From NCBI GenBank assembly GCA_946415335.1, contig CAMKSB010000003.1, positions 1 to 36,091 of the forward strand: 36,091 nt of DNA, given 5' to 3'. The position numbers and the translations under genes were made by a program. Source of the DNA: an uncultured Clostridia bacterium. Lineage in GTDB: Bacteria; Bacillota; Clostridia; Oscillospirales; Acutalibacteraceae. Positions 24,643 to 33,835 of this stretch are shown here, piece after piece. Each line of letters begins with the position of its first letter. The stretch's first letter is position 1. Under the pieces are notes generated by a model that worked only from the letters and a program-made list of their open reading frames with translations, was not told where the DNA came from and made no database searches.

Positions 24643-26471
24643 ATCAGTTGAACTTGATATTCCTCAAACCAATAGTCCAGCTCGATGATATACGCCAAAA
24701 TCTGCGGCGCCTTCATCAGCTGACCGTACCACGGCTCGGTGATACTGTCCGGATTTTCGATAATTCCCTCGATCGCCTGTTTATCAAGCAGGTCGGTGAG
24801 GGGATTTTTCTTTTTTAGAATATTCCTCACGCGTTCGGCGCAGATTTTGAAGTAAACCGGATGATGTGTTTTGGGATATGGGCTCTTTTTGCGCCAGGCG
24901 ATCTCCTTCGGCAAGATGTCCTCAAACGCCTTGCGCACGATGCCCTTTTCTCTGCCGCCGTAGGCTTTCAGCTTCCACGGCATATTGTAGGCGTATTCCG
25001 CCAGACGGTGATCGCAAAACGGTACCCTGACCTCCAAACCGCTGTACATCGAGCAGCGGTCTTTTCTTTCCAGCAGGCATTGCATGAACCAGTAAAAATT
25101 GAGATAGAACATCTCTCTCATGCGTTTGTCCTCCTTGCTGTCCGTGCGCAGCTTCGGCGCTGACTGAATGGTGTCGAGATAGCGCTGACGGACGTATTCC
25201 TCGCCGCTTGGGAGCACGCCTTTTCGCAGGATTCTGCGCCGAACCTCCTGCGTCCTTGACCACGGAAAGCAATCCTCAAAGAGCAGCTCCTTGTTGTGAT
25301 ACCACGGATAGCCGCCGAAAAGCTCGTCGGCGCATTCGCCGGAGAGCGCCACGGTGTAGTCCTTCTTGATCTCCCGGCAAAAGAGCAGCAGCGACGCGTC
25401 CACGTCGACATACCCCGGCAGATCACGCGCCTTCACGCTATCGTACAGCGCGTCGGCGAGCAGAAGGTTGTCGAGAACGACCTCCCTGTGCTTGGCGTCC
25501 GCGTCCTTCACCATCAGGTGGATGTATTCGTAATCGGCGTTCGGCTGGAACTGACTGCGCTGAAAATACTGCGCGTTGTCCCGGTATTCCACGGAGTACG
25601 TGTGGACTCTGCCCATGCGGTTTTCCTTGCGGTACAGGGAAGCGGTCTTGACGATGATACTGCTGTCCAGGCCGCCGGACAGGAACAGGCACAGCGGCAC
25701 GTCGCTGACGAGTTGTCTTTGCACCGCGTCGGTCAGCAGGTAGCGCGTCTTTTCAATGGTCTGCTGTTCGTTGTCGGTATGCTCGCGCGCTTCGATCGAG
25801 AAGTACGACCGCCGCCTGAGCCTGCCGTTTTTATACACGGCACATTCGCCGGGATTCAGTTCAAACACCCCCTTGAACACGCCGCAGGAGGGTGTTCGCG
25901 CAGGCCCCAGAAAGAAAATCTCATTCAAGCCCTGTTCGTCTAGCTGCGGCTTGACAACGCCGCTTTTCAGCAGCGCCTTGATCTCCGAGCCAAAGAGCAG
26001 ACCGCCGTCGTATTCGTAGTAGAACAGCGGCTTCACGCCGATCTTGTCGCGGCAGAGAAAGAGCGTCCGGCTCTTGGTATCGAACACCGCGAAGGCAAAA
26101 ATGCCGTTGAGCCGTTCCGGACAGCGCTCGCCGTACTTGATGTAGGTTTTCAGCACGACCTCGGTATCGCTGTGACCGCGAAAGTGATAGCCGTCTGCCC
26201 TGAGCTCCTCGCGCAGCTCCGGCGCGTTGTACAGCTCGCCGTTGTACACCATCACATAGGTACAGTCCTCATGCCGTGCCGCCATGGGCTGCTTGCCGTT
26301 CTCACGGTCGATGACCGCCAGCCGCCGGTGGATCAGCGCCAGATCGCCGTTGATGTAAATGCCGTTTTCATCGGGTCCTCGCCGTTCCAGCGTCCGCGAC
26401 ATCTCGCCGAGGATCCGCGTCCTGTCCGCCATCCTCGCTTCATGTTCTATCCATCCTGCAATTCCGCACAT
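24639..26471 (-). CDS. asnB: Asparagine synthase (glutamine-hydrolysing)
   Basis: MCGIAGWIEHEARM (Cys2 nucleophile), YNGELYNAPELREEL, PLCLFLSGGLDSSIIVK, ALSGECADELFGGYPWY, LEVRVPFCDHRLAEYAY. Confidence 0.95.
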   Translation of the reverse strand: MCGIAGWIEHEARMADRTRILGEMSRTLERRGPDENGIYINGDLALIHRRLAVIDRENGKQPMAARHEDCTYVMVYNGELYNAPELREELRADGYHFRGHSDTEVVLKTYIKYGERCPERLNGIFAFAVFDTKSRTLFLCRDKIGVKPLFYYEYDGGLLFGSEIKALLKSGVVKPQLDEQGLNEIFFLGPARTPSCGVFKGVFELNPGECAVYKNGRLRRRSYFSIEAREHTDNEQQTIEKTRYLLTDAVQRQLVSDVPLCLFLSGGLDSSIIVKTASLYRKENRMGRVHTYSVEYRDNAQYFQRSQFQPNADYEYIHLMVKDADAKHREVVLDNLLLADALYDSVKARDLPGYVDVDASLLLFCREIKKDYTVALSGECADELFGGYPWYHNKELLFEDCFPWSRTQEVRRRILRKGVLPSGEEYVRQRYLDTIQSAPKLRTDSKEDKRMREMFYLNFYWFMQCLLERKDRCSMYSGLEVRVPFCDHRLAEYAYNMPWKLKAYGGREKGIVRKAFEDILPKEIAWRKKSPYPKTHHPVYFKICAERVRNILKKKNPLTDLLDKQAIEGIIENPDSITEPWYGQLMKAPQILAYIIELDYWFEEYQVQLI

Positions 26472-26486
26472 AAAAATGACCTCCGT

Positions 26487-27536
26487 TTACCTTTTTCTCA
26501 ATGAACACAAAAACACCACCGACACGGTCATCAGCGCCGCGCCGGAGAGGATACTACCGCCGAAGAACCCTGCTTGCGATATAGTTCCCGACGAAAAAAC
26601 CGCCTGCGCCGGGAGCAGTTTCATGCCTAAATGCATAAAAAGCGCCGTCAGAAAGCCCTGAATAATTCTTACAGAGAAAAATAAAGCCTTGTTCACACGC
26701 AGCCTTCCCAGCGCGGCAAAAATTTGAAAATGTACGCATAAGCCGCCAAAGCCGACCGCAAAGGCGCAGAGCTCTGCGCTGCCGCGCGGTATCAGCAGTG
26801 TCACGCCGGAGCAGATCTCGAGCCACGGCAGGATCATCGCGCGCCATTCCTCCGACGGCAGCCATTCCGTCAGCATACCGCTGAACGCGCCGAACAGCAG
26901 CACCATCGCGCCGATTCCTGCCATGCCGCCGGCGGCTTCCTTTGCCGCCATGACAAGCGCCGTGGAAAAAGGGAGAGCAGGCGCTCTTATTTCTTTATCA
27001 GAAATATGATAATTCTTCAAAAGAAATTTCAACCCAACGCCGCTCAGGATCACCGCCAAAATCTGCGCCGTCAGCATCACGGTTCCGAGCGCCTGCCTGC
27101 CGTACAGTCCGCCGATATAGTTCAGCACAAAGCCGGGACCGGCGCAAACGCAGAACAGCGCCGCGTGCGTTGCCTCCTTTTCTCGTATCTGACCGGCTTC
27201 ATACAGCTGCGCGATCGCCCTTGCGCCGACGGGATAGCCGCCTGTCAGCGAGAGCAGCAGCACCGGTGCCAATACGCCGTTCAGCCCGAACAAAAGCCTT
27301 GTCGGACGTTCCAGCCGCCTGCCGAGTTTGGCGCAGAGTCCGGTCCGAACGCAGAGCGCGCTCAGCGCCATAAAAGGAAAGAGCGACGGCGTCAGTACGC
27401 GCAAAAACAGCCCGAGCGCTTCCTCCACGCCCTTTTTGCAGCCCTGCGACCAGATCAATCCGGCGGCAAAAAGCCCCGCTGTCATCAGCAGTCCCGCTTT
27501 CCTCCCGAAGAAGCGGAAGGTTTTATTTATCTTCAT
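26487..27536 (-). CDS. ylbJ: YlbJ-like sporulation integral membrane protein
   Basis: TPSLFPFMALSAL...LTGGYPVGARAIAQLYEAGQI...CAGPGFVLNYIG nucleoside-recognition/YlbJ-type signature; start set at ATG 27536. Confidence 0.75.
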   Translation of the reverse strand: MKINKTFRFFGRKAGLLMTAGLFAAGLIWSQGCKKGVEEALGLFLRVLTPSLFPFMALSALCVRTGLCAKLGRRLERPTRLLFGLNGVLAPVLLLSLTGGYPVGARAIAQLYEAGQIREKEATHAALFCVCAGPGFVLNYIGGLYGRQALGTVMLTAQILAVILSGVGLKFLLKNYHISDKEIRAPALPFSTALVMAAKEAAGGMAGIGAMVLLFGAFSGMLTEWLPSEEWRAMILPWLEICSGVTLLIPRGSAELCAFAVGFGGLCVHFQIFAALGRLRVNKALFFSVRIIQGFLTALFMHLGMKLLPAQAVFSSGTISQAGFFGGSILSGAALMTVSVVFLCSLRKR

Positions 27537-27597
27537 CGCATCACCGTTAATATATATGCCGGCGTGCGCATAATTATTTATCGAGGTGAGAAAGCCA

Positions 27598-27843
27598 ATG
27601 AAAAAGAAACTCCCGGCATTACGTCTCGACCTGGGAACCGCGCCGCTGATCGAGATCGTCGGCAACCGCCGCGTCACAGTGGAAGGGTCCACCGGCATTT
27701 TGCTCTATGAGACCGGCTGCATCAAGCTGAGCGCCGGCGATCTGGTGCTCTCCTTCGAGGGCAGAGGGCTGTGCCTGCACTGTGTTTCCGGCTCCTGCGT
27801 CGAGGTCGAGGGCTTTATCACAAAGGTAGATTTTCTCAGTTGA
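27598..27843 (+). CDS. yqfC: Sporulation protein YqfC
   Basis: 81-aa protein PLIEIVGNRRVTVEGSTGILLYETGCIKLSAGDLVLSFEGRGLCLHCVSGSCVEVEGFI, immediately upstream of yqfD; RBS GAGGTGAG. Confidence 0.9.
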   Translation: MKKKLPALRLDLGTAPLIEIVGNRRVTVEGSTGILLYETGCIKLSAGDLVLSFEGRGLCLHCVSGSCVEVEGFITKVDFLS

Positions 27844-27851
27844 GGTGAACC

Positions 27852-29027
27852 ATGCTCGTATCCATACTCCGATATATCAAGGGCTATGTGCGTTTCCGAG
27901 CGACCGGCAATTCTCCGGAAAGACTGCTCAATCTCGCGGCGGCGCGCGGAATTCCTCTGTGGGAGCCGCAGCCGACGGAGGGAGGACTTTCCGCATTTAT
28001 GTCTGCGCGCGATTACCGCGCGATCCGACCGCTTACGAAAAGAGCGCGCGTCAGAACAAAGGTCACTTCCAGACGCGGACTTCCTTTTATTCTGCGAAAA
28101 TGCCGTGGCAGAGCCGGACTTTTCGCCGGGGCAATCGCCGGGGCGATCCTGCTGATCGTGCTCTCACAGTTTCTCTGGTCGTATGAGATCGTCGGCGCGA
28201 ACCACGTCAGCGAACAGGCGATTCGTGACGTCCTTGCGCAGAACGGCGTTGTGCAGGGCGTTCCAAAAGCGTCTCTGGACGTGGAGCAAGCCGAACGCGC
28301 CAGTCTGCGCCGGCTCGATACGCTCAGCTGGATGAGCGTAAATATCCAAGGCTGTACGGCTTGCGTGGAAGTGCGCGAGAAGGACAAAAAGCCGGAGATC
28401 CAGAGCCTGCAACCGGCAAACATCAAGGCGTCGCGTGACGGCGTGATCACCGACATCCGCGCCCGGCAGGGTTTTACGCAGGTGCAAAAGGGAAGCGGCG
28501 TCGTCAAGGGACAGCTGCTCGTCAGCGGTGTGAACCCGACCAGACAGGGCGGCATGCGTTTTGTCCGTGCCGACGCGGATATCATGGCGGAATACACGGA
28601 GGAAAAGTCGCTGGAGCTGCCCCAACAGTTCAATTATTATTCTTTATCAGAAAATAAAATCGACCGCAAACGCCTGAAATGCTTCTGGCTGGAATTGCCC
28701 GTCAGCCTGTCCTTCGGCAGATTTGACCACACCGCCTATTCCTTCCGCGAGGAAGTGTTGCAGATCGGCGGCAGAACGGTACCGCTTTCGGTCAGGACAG
28801 AGACCGCCTGCGAGCTGGTCGACTGTTCTTTTTCCCTGTCGAAAGCGCAGGCGGAACGCGTCTTTTTGCGCCATTTACTGCTCACCGAACTGTTTTGTCA
28901 GCCGAAAACGCAGGTCATCGGCCGCCATGTGATGGTAAAAGAGACAAAGGGCGGATATTCTTGCACTGCAATTTGCACAAATTGCGAAAATATTGCCCAA
29001 ACCTCAGAATTTAACGTGACAGAGTAA
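27852..29027 (+). CDS. yqfD: Sporulation protein YqfD
   Basis: Adjacent to yqfC; N-terminal soluble part, TM, FtsQ/POTRA-like EIVGANHVSEQAIRDVLAQNGV, family-typical architecture. Confidence 0.9.
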   Translation: MLVSILRYIKGYVRFRATGNSPERLLNLAAARGIPLWEPQPTEGGLSAFMSARDYRAIRPLTKRARVRTKVTSRRGLPFILRKCRGRAGLFAGAIAGAILLIVLSQFLWSYEIVGANHVSEQAIRDVLAQNGVVQGVPKASLDVEQAERASLRRLDTLSWMSVNIQGCTACVEVREKDKKPEIQSLQPANIKASRDGVITDIRARQGFTQVQKGSGVVKGQLLVSGVNPTRQGGMRFVRADADIMAEYTEEKSLELPQQFNYYSLSENKIDRKRLKCFWLELPVSLSFGRFDHTAYSFREEVLQIGGRTVPLSVRTETACELVDCSFSLSKAQAERVFLRHLLLTELFCQPKTQVIGRHVMVKETKGGYSCTAICTNCENIAQTSEFNVTE

Positions 29028-29044
29028 TTAAAATGTGCTATAAT
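29016..29044 (+). promoter_or_regulatory. Putative sigma-A promoter for ymdB-like gene
   Basis: GTGACA -17 nt- TATAAT with TGTGC extended -10. Confidence 0.55.
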
Positions 29045-29075
29045 CTAATTATATTAGTATAAGGAAGTGACGAGT

Positions 29076-29849
29076 ATGCGAATCCTTTGTATCGGCGACG
29101 TCGTCGGCACCGTCGGCTGCCGGTTTTTACGCCAACATCTTCCTGCGCTCAAGCGCGTGAAGGGCGTCGATTTTGTCGTTTGCAACGGCGAGAATTCCGC
29201 CGACGGCAACGGCATGACGCCGGTTTCGGCGCAGCATTTGTTTGACAGCGGCGTGGACGCGATCACCCTCGGCAACCATGCTTTCCGCCGCAGAGAGGTT
29301 TTCGCCTTGCTCGACGAAAGCCCGTTCATCGCACGACCGGCAAATTTTCCGGGCAGCTCTGCGCCCGGCAAGGGACTGATCAACGTGGACACCGGCAGGC
29401 GCGTCATCAGCATCATCAACCTGATGGGCAATCTGCAGACCGAGGACGGACTGGACAACGCCTTTTACACTGCCGACAAGTTGATTGAACAGGCGCAGGG
29501 CAACATTATCCTGGTCGATTTCCACGCCGAGACCACCAGCGAAAAGCGTGCCATGGGCTTTTACCTCGACGGCAGGGCAACAGCAGTGTTCGGTACCCAT
29601 ACCCACGTCCAGACCTCAGACGCGCAGGTTTTGCCGAAAGGAACCGGCTATATCACGGATCTGGGCATGACCGGCACGATCCATTCCGTGCTCGGCGTCA
29701 GGACAGACATCATTATCAACCGCCTCAAAACCCATCTTCCCGGGCGTTTTGAGCTGGCAAGCGGCGAATGCAAGCTGGAGGCGGCGCTTTTTGAGGTCGA
29801 CGACAAGACCGGAAAGTGCATATCTGCTGAAAGTCTGCGGATTGAGTGA
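29076..29849 (+). CDS. ymdB: YmdB-family metallophosphoesterase
   Basis: MRILCIGDVVGTVGCRFLRQHLPAL...VVCNGENSADGNGMTP...AITLGNHAFRRRE...HTHVQTSDAQVLPKGTGYITDLGMTG. Confidence 0.93.
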   Translation: MRILCIGDVVGTVGCRFLRQHLPALKRVKGVDFVVCNGENSADGNGMTPVSAQHLFDSGVDAITLGNHAFRRREVFALLDESPFIARPANFPGSSAPGKGLINVDTGRRVISIINLMGNLQTEDGLDNAFYTADKLIEQAQGNIILVDFHAETTSEKRAMGFYLDGRATAVFGTHTHVQTSDAQVLPKGTGYITDLGMTGTIHSVLGVRTDIIINRLKTHLPGRFELASGECKLEAALFEVDDKTGKCISAESLRIE

Positions 29850-29882
29850 CAAAAATTTTATGATTTCTACGGCATTTGACTA

Positions 29883-29911
29883 TTGAAAAAAACAGCGCTA
29901 TCTAGTATAAT
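29883..29911 (+). promoter_or_regulatory. Putative sigma-A promoter for fakA-like gene
   Basis: TTGAAA -17 nt- TATAAT. Confidence 0.6.
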
Positions 29912-29968
29912 AGTACTGTTTGAAAGTCTAATCTTTACGAGGAAAATAGTAAAAGGACGTGTATTTCT

Positions 29969-31630
29969 ATGATAAACGGTGAGCAGCTCAAGCAGGCAAT
30001 CATCTCCGGTGCGCACAATATCAGCACACAGAAGAATCATATCAACGATCTCAACATCTTCCCGGTTCCCGACGGCGATACCGGTACGAATATGTCCATG
30101 ACGGTCATGGCGGCAGCTGCTGCTCTCGAGGACTACGACGGCACCAACGTCGGCGAGGTCGCTGAGTTGGCGGCAAAGGCAATGCTCCGCGGCGCCAGAG
30201 GCAACTCCGGCGTTATCACCTCTATCCTGTTCCGCGGCTTCGGTCAGGGACTCAAGGGCATGGAGGAAGTCAACGGCAAAAACATTGCCGCGGCGCTGGG
30301 TATCGGCGTAGACGCTGCATACAAGGCTGTCACCAAGCCTGCCGAGGGCACGATCCTCACCGTAGCCAGAATGGCTTACGAAGCCGGCGCGGAAGCGTCC
30401 AAGCACAATTCCGACGCGCTGTTTGTCTGGCAGACGATCGTCAACAAGGCTAACGACGCCCTTGCGATCACGCCCGAGCTGCTGCCCGTGCTCAAAAGAG
30501 CCGGCGTAGTAGACGCAGGCGGCAAGGGACTTTGCTCCATCTTTGAGGGTATGCTCACCTTCCTGCGCGACGGCGAGGTGGTTCCCTACGAGGAGGAGAC
30601 TGCAGCGGCGCCCACCATTGACACCTTCGAGAGCGCGGCGGCTGAGTTCGACGACGATATCGAGTTCACCTACTGCACCGAGTTCATCGTCGGCAGAGAT
30701 CCCGAGATCGAGACCGATCCCGAGGAACTCCGCGATTACCTCAAAAATATCGGCGACTGCGTTGTGGTCGTCAACGACGACGAGATCATCAAGGTGCATG
30801 TTCACACCGAGACTCCCGGCGTTGCGCTGACAAAGGGACTGGAATTTGGTCAGCTTCTCACCGTCAAGGTCGAGAACATGAAGGAGCAGCACAAGAACGC
30901 CAAAAAGAGCAAGAAGAAGTCCAAGAAAAAGGCTGCCAAGGAGAAGTTCGAGTTTGCCGAGCCGACCGAGGAATTCGGATTTGTCGCTGTCGCGGCAGGC
31001 GAGGGTATGAAGAACCTCTTCAAGGAGCTCGGCTGCTACAACGTCGTATCCGGCGGACAGAGCATGAACCCCAGCACCGACGACATCTACGAGGCAGTGC
31101 TTGCCACGCCCGCGAAGAACGTCATCGTGCTTCCCAATAACAAGAACATCATTCTCGCGGCAGAGCAGACCGTTCCGATGGTGACCGACAGAAATGTTGT
31201 GATCGTACCCACCAGAACGATCCCGCAGGGCATGACCGCACTGCTCAACTTCGATCCCGAGATCTCCGCCGAGAGCAACGCCCAGCTGATGCTGGAATCT
31301 GCCCGTCACGTCGGCACCGGTCTGGTGACCTTCGCGGCGCGCAACAGCGAATTTGACGGCAAGAAGATCAAGGAAGGCGACATTATCGCCCTCGAAAACG
31401 GCAAACTCACCATGACCGAGAAGAGCCCGGTCAAGGCGCTTGTCAAGCTCGCCAAGAACATGGTCAAGAAGGACACCTCTTTCCTGACGCTGATTTACGG
31501 CGAGGATGTCGAGGAAGAGGACGCAAATAAGGCGTTCGAGGAACTGCAGGACAAGTTTGGTTCCCGCATTGACGTCTCCCTTGTTCAGGGCGACCAGCCG
31601 GTTTACTACTTCATCCTCAGCGTAGAATAA
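29969..31630 (+). CDS. DAK2-domain fatty acid kinase catalytic subunit (FakA/YloV-like)
   Basis: INDLNIFPVPDGDTGTNMSMTV...LRGARGNSGVITSILFRGFGQGL; neighbour of recG as in many Firmicutes. Confidence 0.9.
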   Translation: MINGEQLKQAIISGAHNISTQKNHINDLNIFPVPDGDTGTNMSMTVMAAAAALEDYDGTNVGEVAELAAKAMLRGARGNSGVITSILFRGFGQGLKGMEEVNGKNIAAALGIGVDAAYKAVTKPAEGTILTVARMAYEAGAEASKHNSDALFVWQTIVNKANDALAITPELLPVLKRAGVVDAGGKGLCSIFEGMLTFLRDGEVVPYEEETAAAPTIDTFESAAAEFDDDIEFTYCTEFIVGRDPEIETDPEELRDYLKNIGDCVVVVNDDEIIKVHVHTETPGVALTKGLEFGQLLTVKVENMKEQHKNAKKSKKKSKKKAAKEKFEFAEPTEEFGFVAVAAGEGMKNLFKELGCYNVVSGGQSMNPSTDDIYEAVLATPAKNVIVLPNNKNIILAAEQTVPMVTDRNVVIVPTRTIPQGMTALLNFDPEISAESNAQLMLESARHVGTGLVTFAARNSEFDGKKIKEGDIIALENGKLTMTEKSPVKALVKLAKNMVKKDTSFLTLIYGEDVEEEDANKAFEELQDKFGSRIDVSLVQGDQPVYYFILSVE

Positions 31631-31643
31631 TCCATCACCAACA

Positions 31644-31688
31644 ACGGTCAGTGTAAGTGCTTATCACCGCGCACTGACCGGTTTTTTT
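31644..31688 (+). terminator. Rho-independent terminator after fakA-like gene
   Basis: CGGTCAGTG...CACTGACCG stem followed by GTTTTTTT. Confidence 0.85.
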
Positions 31689-31730
31689 AATGGAAAGTTG
31701 TCAGTTGCGCCAAACCGTGCCCAACTAACA

Positions 31731-31776
31731 ACTAACCACTAACCACTAACCACTAACCACTAACCACTAACCACTA
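31731..31776. repeat. Heptanucleotide tandem repeat (ACTAACC)6+ACTA, with degenerate copies just upstream
   Basis: Six perfect contiguous ACTAACC units 31731-31772 plus ACTA, ending 5 nt before the recG ATG. Confidence 0.95.
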
Positions 31777-31781
31777 TCTCT

Positions 31782-33827
31782 ATGCCCTCACTTTACAAAA
31801 CCCCGATCACAGCGCTCGCCGGCGTCGGCGCAAAGCGCGCGGAGCAGTTCCACAAGCTCGGCGTTCAATCGGTAGGAGACCTGATCAACTTCTACCCGAG
31901 AGCCTACGAGGACTGGAGCAGCCCGGTCAAAATTGAAGATATATCCGAAGAAGGTATGGTCTGTATCAAGGCGGTGTTGGCTTCGCCGATCTCCGACGCG
32001 ATGATCGGCGGCGGAAGGATCCTTTCGCGCGGTACGGTCTATGACGACACAGGCACGCTGAAAATCGTCTTTTTCAACAACCGCTACATCAGCCAGATGC
32101 TGACTTACGGGATAGAATATTTCTTTTATGGAAAAATAACCTTCGACAGCTACGGCGCGCAGTTGGTATCGCCGACCTTTGCGCCGGTGAGCGAAGGCAC
32201 GCGAATCCATCCCATCTACCGCACGACCGCCGGACTGACGAGCAAGACGATCGCCAACGCGGTCAAAAACGCGCTCAAAATGCTGCCGGAGCACATCGGC
32301 GACCCGTTGCCGGAGCAGGTGAGGCGGCATTTCGACCTCTGCGGATTGCGGCAGGCGCTCTGCGACATCCATTTTCCCAAGGACAGCGCGGCGTTGGAAA
32401 CAGCACGCCGCCGTCTGGTGACGGAGGAGCTTGTCGTGCTGAACCTCGGCATGCGCAGCTTGCGCGAGCACAGCCGCACGCTGACCGGCGTGCGCATCAC
32501 GGAGGATCATTCCGCCGAATTCGAGCAATTATTGCCGTTTGAACTGACCGGTGCGCAGAAACGGGCGATCGCCGACTGCGTTGCCGACATGACGGAGAAA
32601 ACCGCCCAGATGAACCGTCTGGTACAGGGTGACGTCGGCGCCGGCAAGACGGCGGTAGCTGCCTCCGTCTGCTATACCGTGATCAAAAACGGCTTTCAGG
32701 CGGCGTTCATGGCGCCGACCGAGATCTTAGCCAGACAGCATTTCGAGACTTTTCGCAAGCTGCTGGAGGGCTCCGGCGTGCAGATCGAACTGCTGACAGG
32801 CGCGTTGAAGGAAAGCGAAAAGAAGCGCGTCCGTCAGTCGATTGCCGACGGTACGGCGCAGCTGATCATCGGCACCCACGCGCTGATCACCGATAAAACC
32901 GAGTTTGCCAATCTCGGCGTCGCCGTCACCGACGAACAGCACCGTTTCGGCGTCGCACAGCGCGCCAAGCTGCTATCCAAGGGCGACAATCCTCATCTGC
33001 TCGTCATGAGCGCCACCCCGATACCGAGGACGTTAGGTCTGATCATCTTCGGTGACCTCGATATCTCCGTCATCGACGAATTGCCCCCGAACCGCAAGCC
33101 GGTGAGAACCGTTCTGCGCGGCGGCAAGGACAGGGAAGGCGTGTTCCGCTTTATCCGCGAGGAGATCGCCAACGGGCGGCAGGCGTATATCGTCTGTCCG
33201 CTGGTCGAGGAAGGCGAACTCGACAACGTTGCTTCGGCGCAGGAATATGCCGCCGAACTGATGCTCAGCCAATTCCGCGATATCCCCGTCGGGATCGTCC
33301 ACGGACAACTCAAGCCCGATGAAAAGGAAGCGGAGATGAACCGCTTCGCCAATAATGAAACCAAGCTCCTTGTCGCGACGACCGTGATCGAGGTCGGCGT
33401 CGACGTTCCGAACGCCTCGGTGATGATGATCGAAAACGCCGAGCGCTTCGGACTTTCACAGCTTCATCAGCTGCGCGGCAGAGTCGGCAGGGGAGGGGCA
33501 CAGTCCTACTGCGTGCTGATCTCCGACCACTATTCCAAGGCAACGCGCCAGCGTCTGGAGGTGCTATGCCGGACGAACGACGGCTTCAAGATCGCCGACG
33601 AGGACTTGAAAATGCGCGGTCCCGGCGATTTCTTCGGCGAACGTCAGCACGGATTGCCGCAGCTTGCCATCGCGGATTTTGCCGATACCAAGAGTCTCGA
33701 TCTTTCCCAAAAAATCGCGGACTATATACTATTTATCTATAAGGATTTACGCAGCGACGACCTGCGGTTGCTCAATGCCGAGATCGACCGGCTCTTTGAC
33801 CGCGGCGGCCGCAATACGCTCAACTAG
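31782..33827 (+). CDS. recG: ATP-dependent DNA helicase RecG
   Basis: RLVQGDVGAGKTAVA, MAPTEILARQHFETF, VTDEQHRFGVAQRAKL, MSATPIPRTLGL, HQLRGRVGRGGAQSYC. Confidence 0.97.
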   Translation: MPSLYKTPITALAGVGAKRAEQFHKLGVQSVGDLINFYPRAYEDWSSPVKIEDISEEGMVCIKAVLASPISDAMIGGGRILSRGTVYDDTGTLKIVFFNNRYISQMLTYGIEYFFYGKITFDSYGAQLVSPTFAPVSEGTRIHPIYRTTAGLTSKTIANAVKNALKMLPEHIGDPLPEQVRRHFDLCGLRQALCDIHFPKDSAALETARRRLVTEELVVLNLGMRSLREHSRTLTGVRITEDHSAEFEQLLPFELTGAQKRAIADCVADMTEKTAQMNRLVQGDVGAGKTAVAASVCYTVIKNGFQAAFMAPTEILARQHFETFRKLLEGSGVQIELLTGALKESEKKRVRQSIADGTAQLIIGTHALITDKTEFANLGVAVTDEQHRFGVAQRAKLLSKGDNPHLLVMSATPIPRTLGLIIFGDLDISVIDELPPNRKPVRTVLRGGKDREGVFRFIREEIANGRQAYIVCPLVEEGELDNVASAQEYAAELMLSQFRDIPVGIVHGQLKPDEKEAEMNRFANNETKLLVATTVIEVGVDVPNASVMMIENAERFGLSQLHQLRGRVGRGGAQSYCVLISDHYSKATRQRLEVLCRTNDGFKIADEDLKMRGPGDFFGERQHGLPQLAIADFADTKSLDLSQKIADYILFIYKDLRSDDLRLLNAEIDRLFDRGGRNTLN

Positions 33828-33835
33828 GAGAGAAT

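Noticed and set aside
29867-31309. 480-aa minus-strand ORF opposite the fakA-like gene
   Set aside because: Antisense shadow of a well-supported DAK2-family gene; composition (VDDHNAVADIF..., many H/D/G/L) is an artefact of codon bias.
31731-31776. Possible CRISPR or iteron/origin repeat
   Set aside because: 7-bp units without spacers, no cas or rep genes nearby; treated as a simple tandem repeat.
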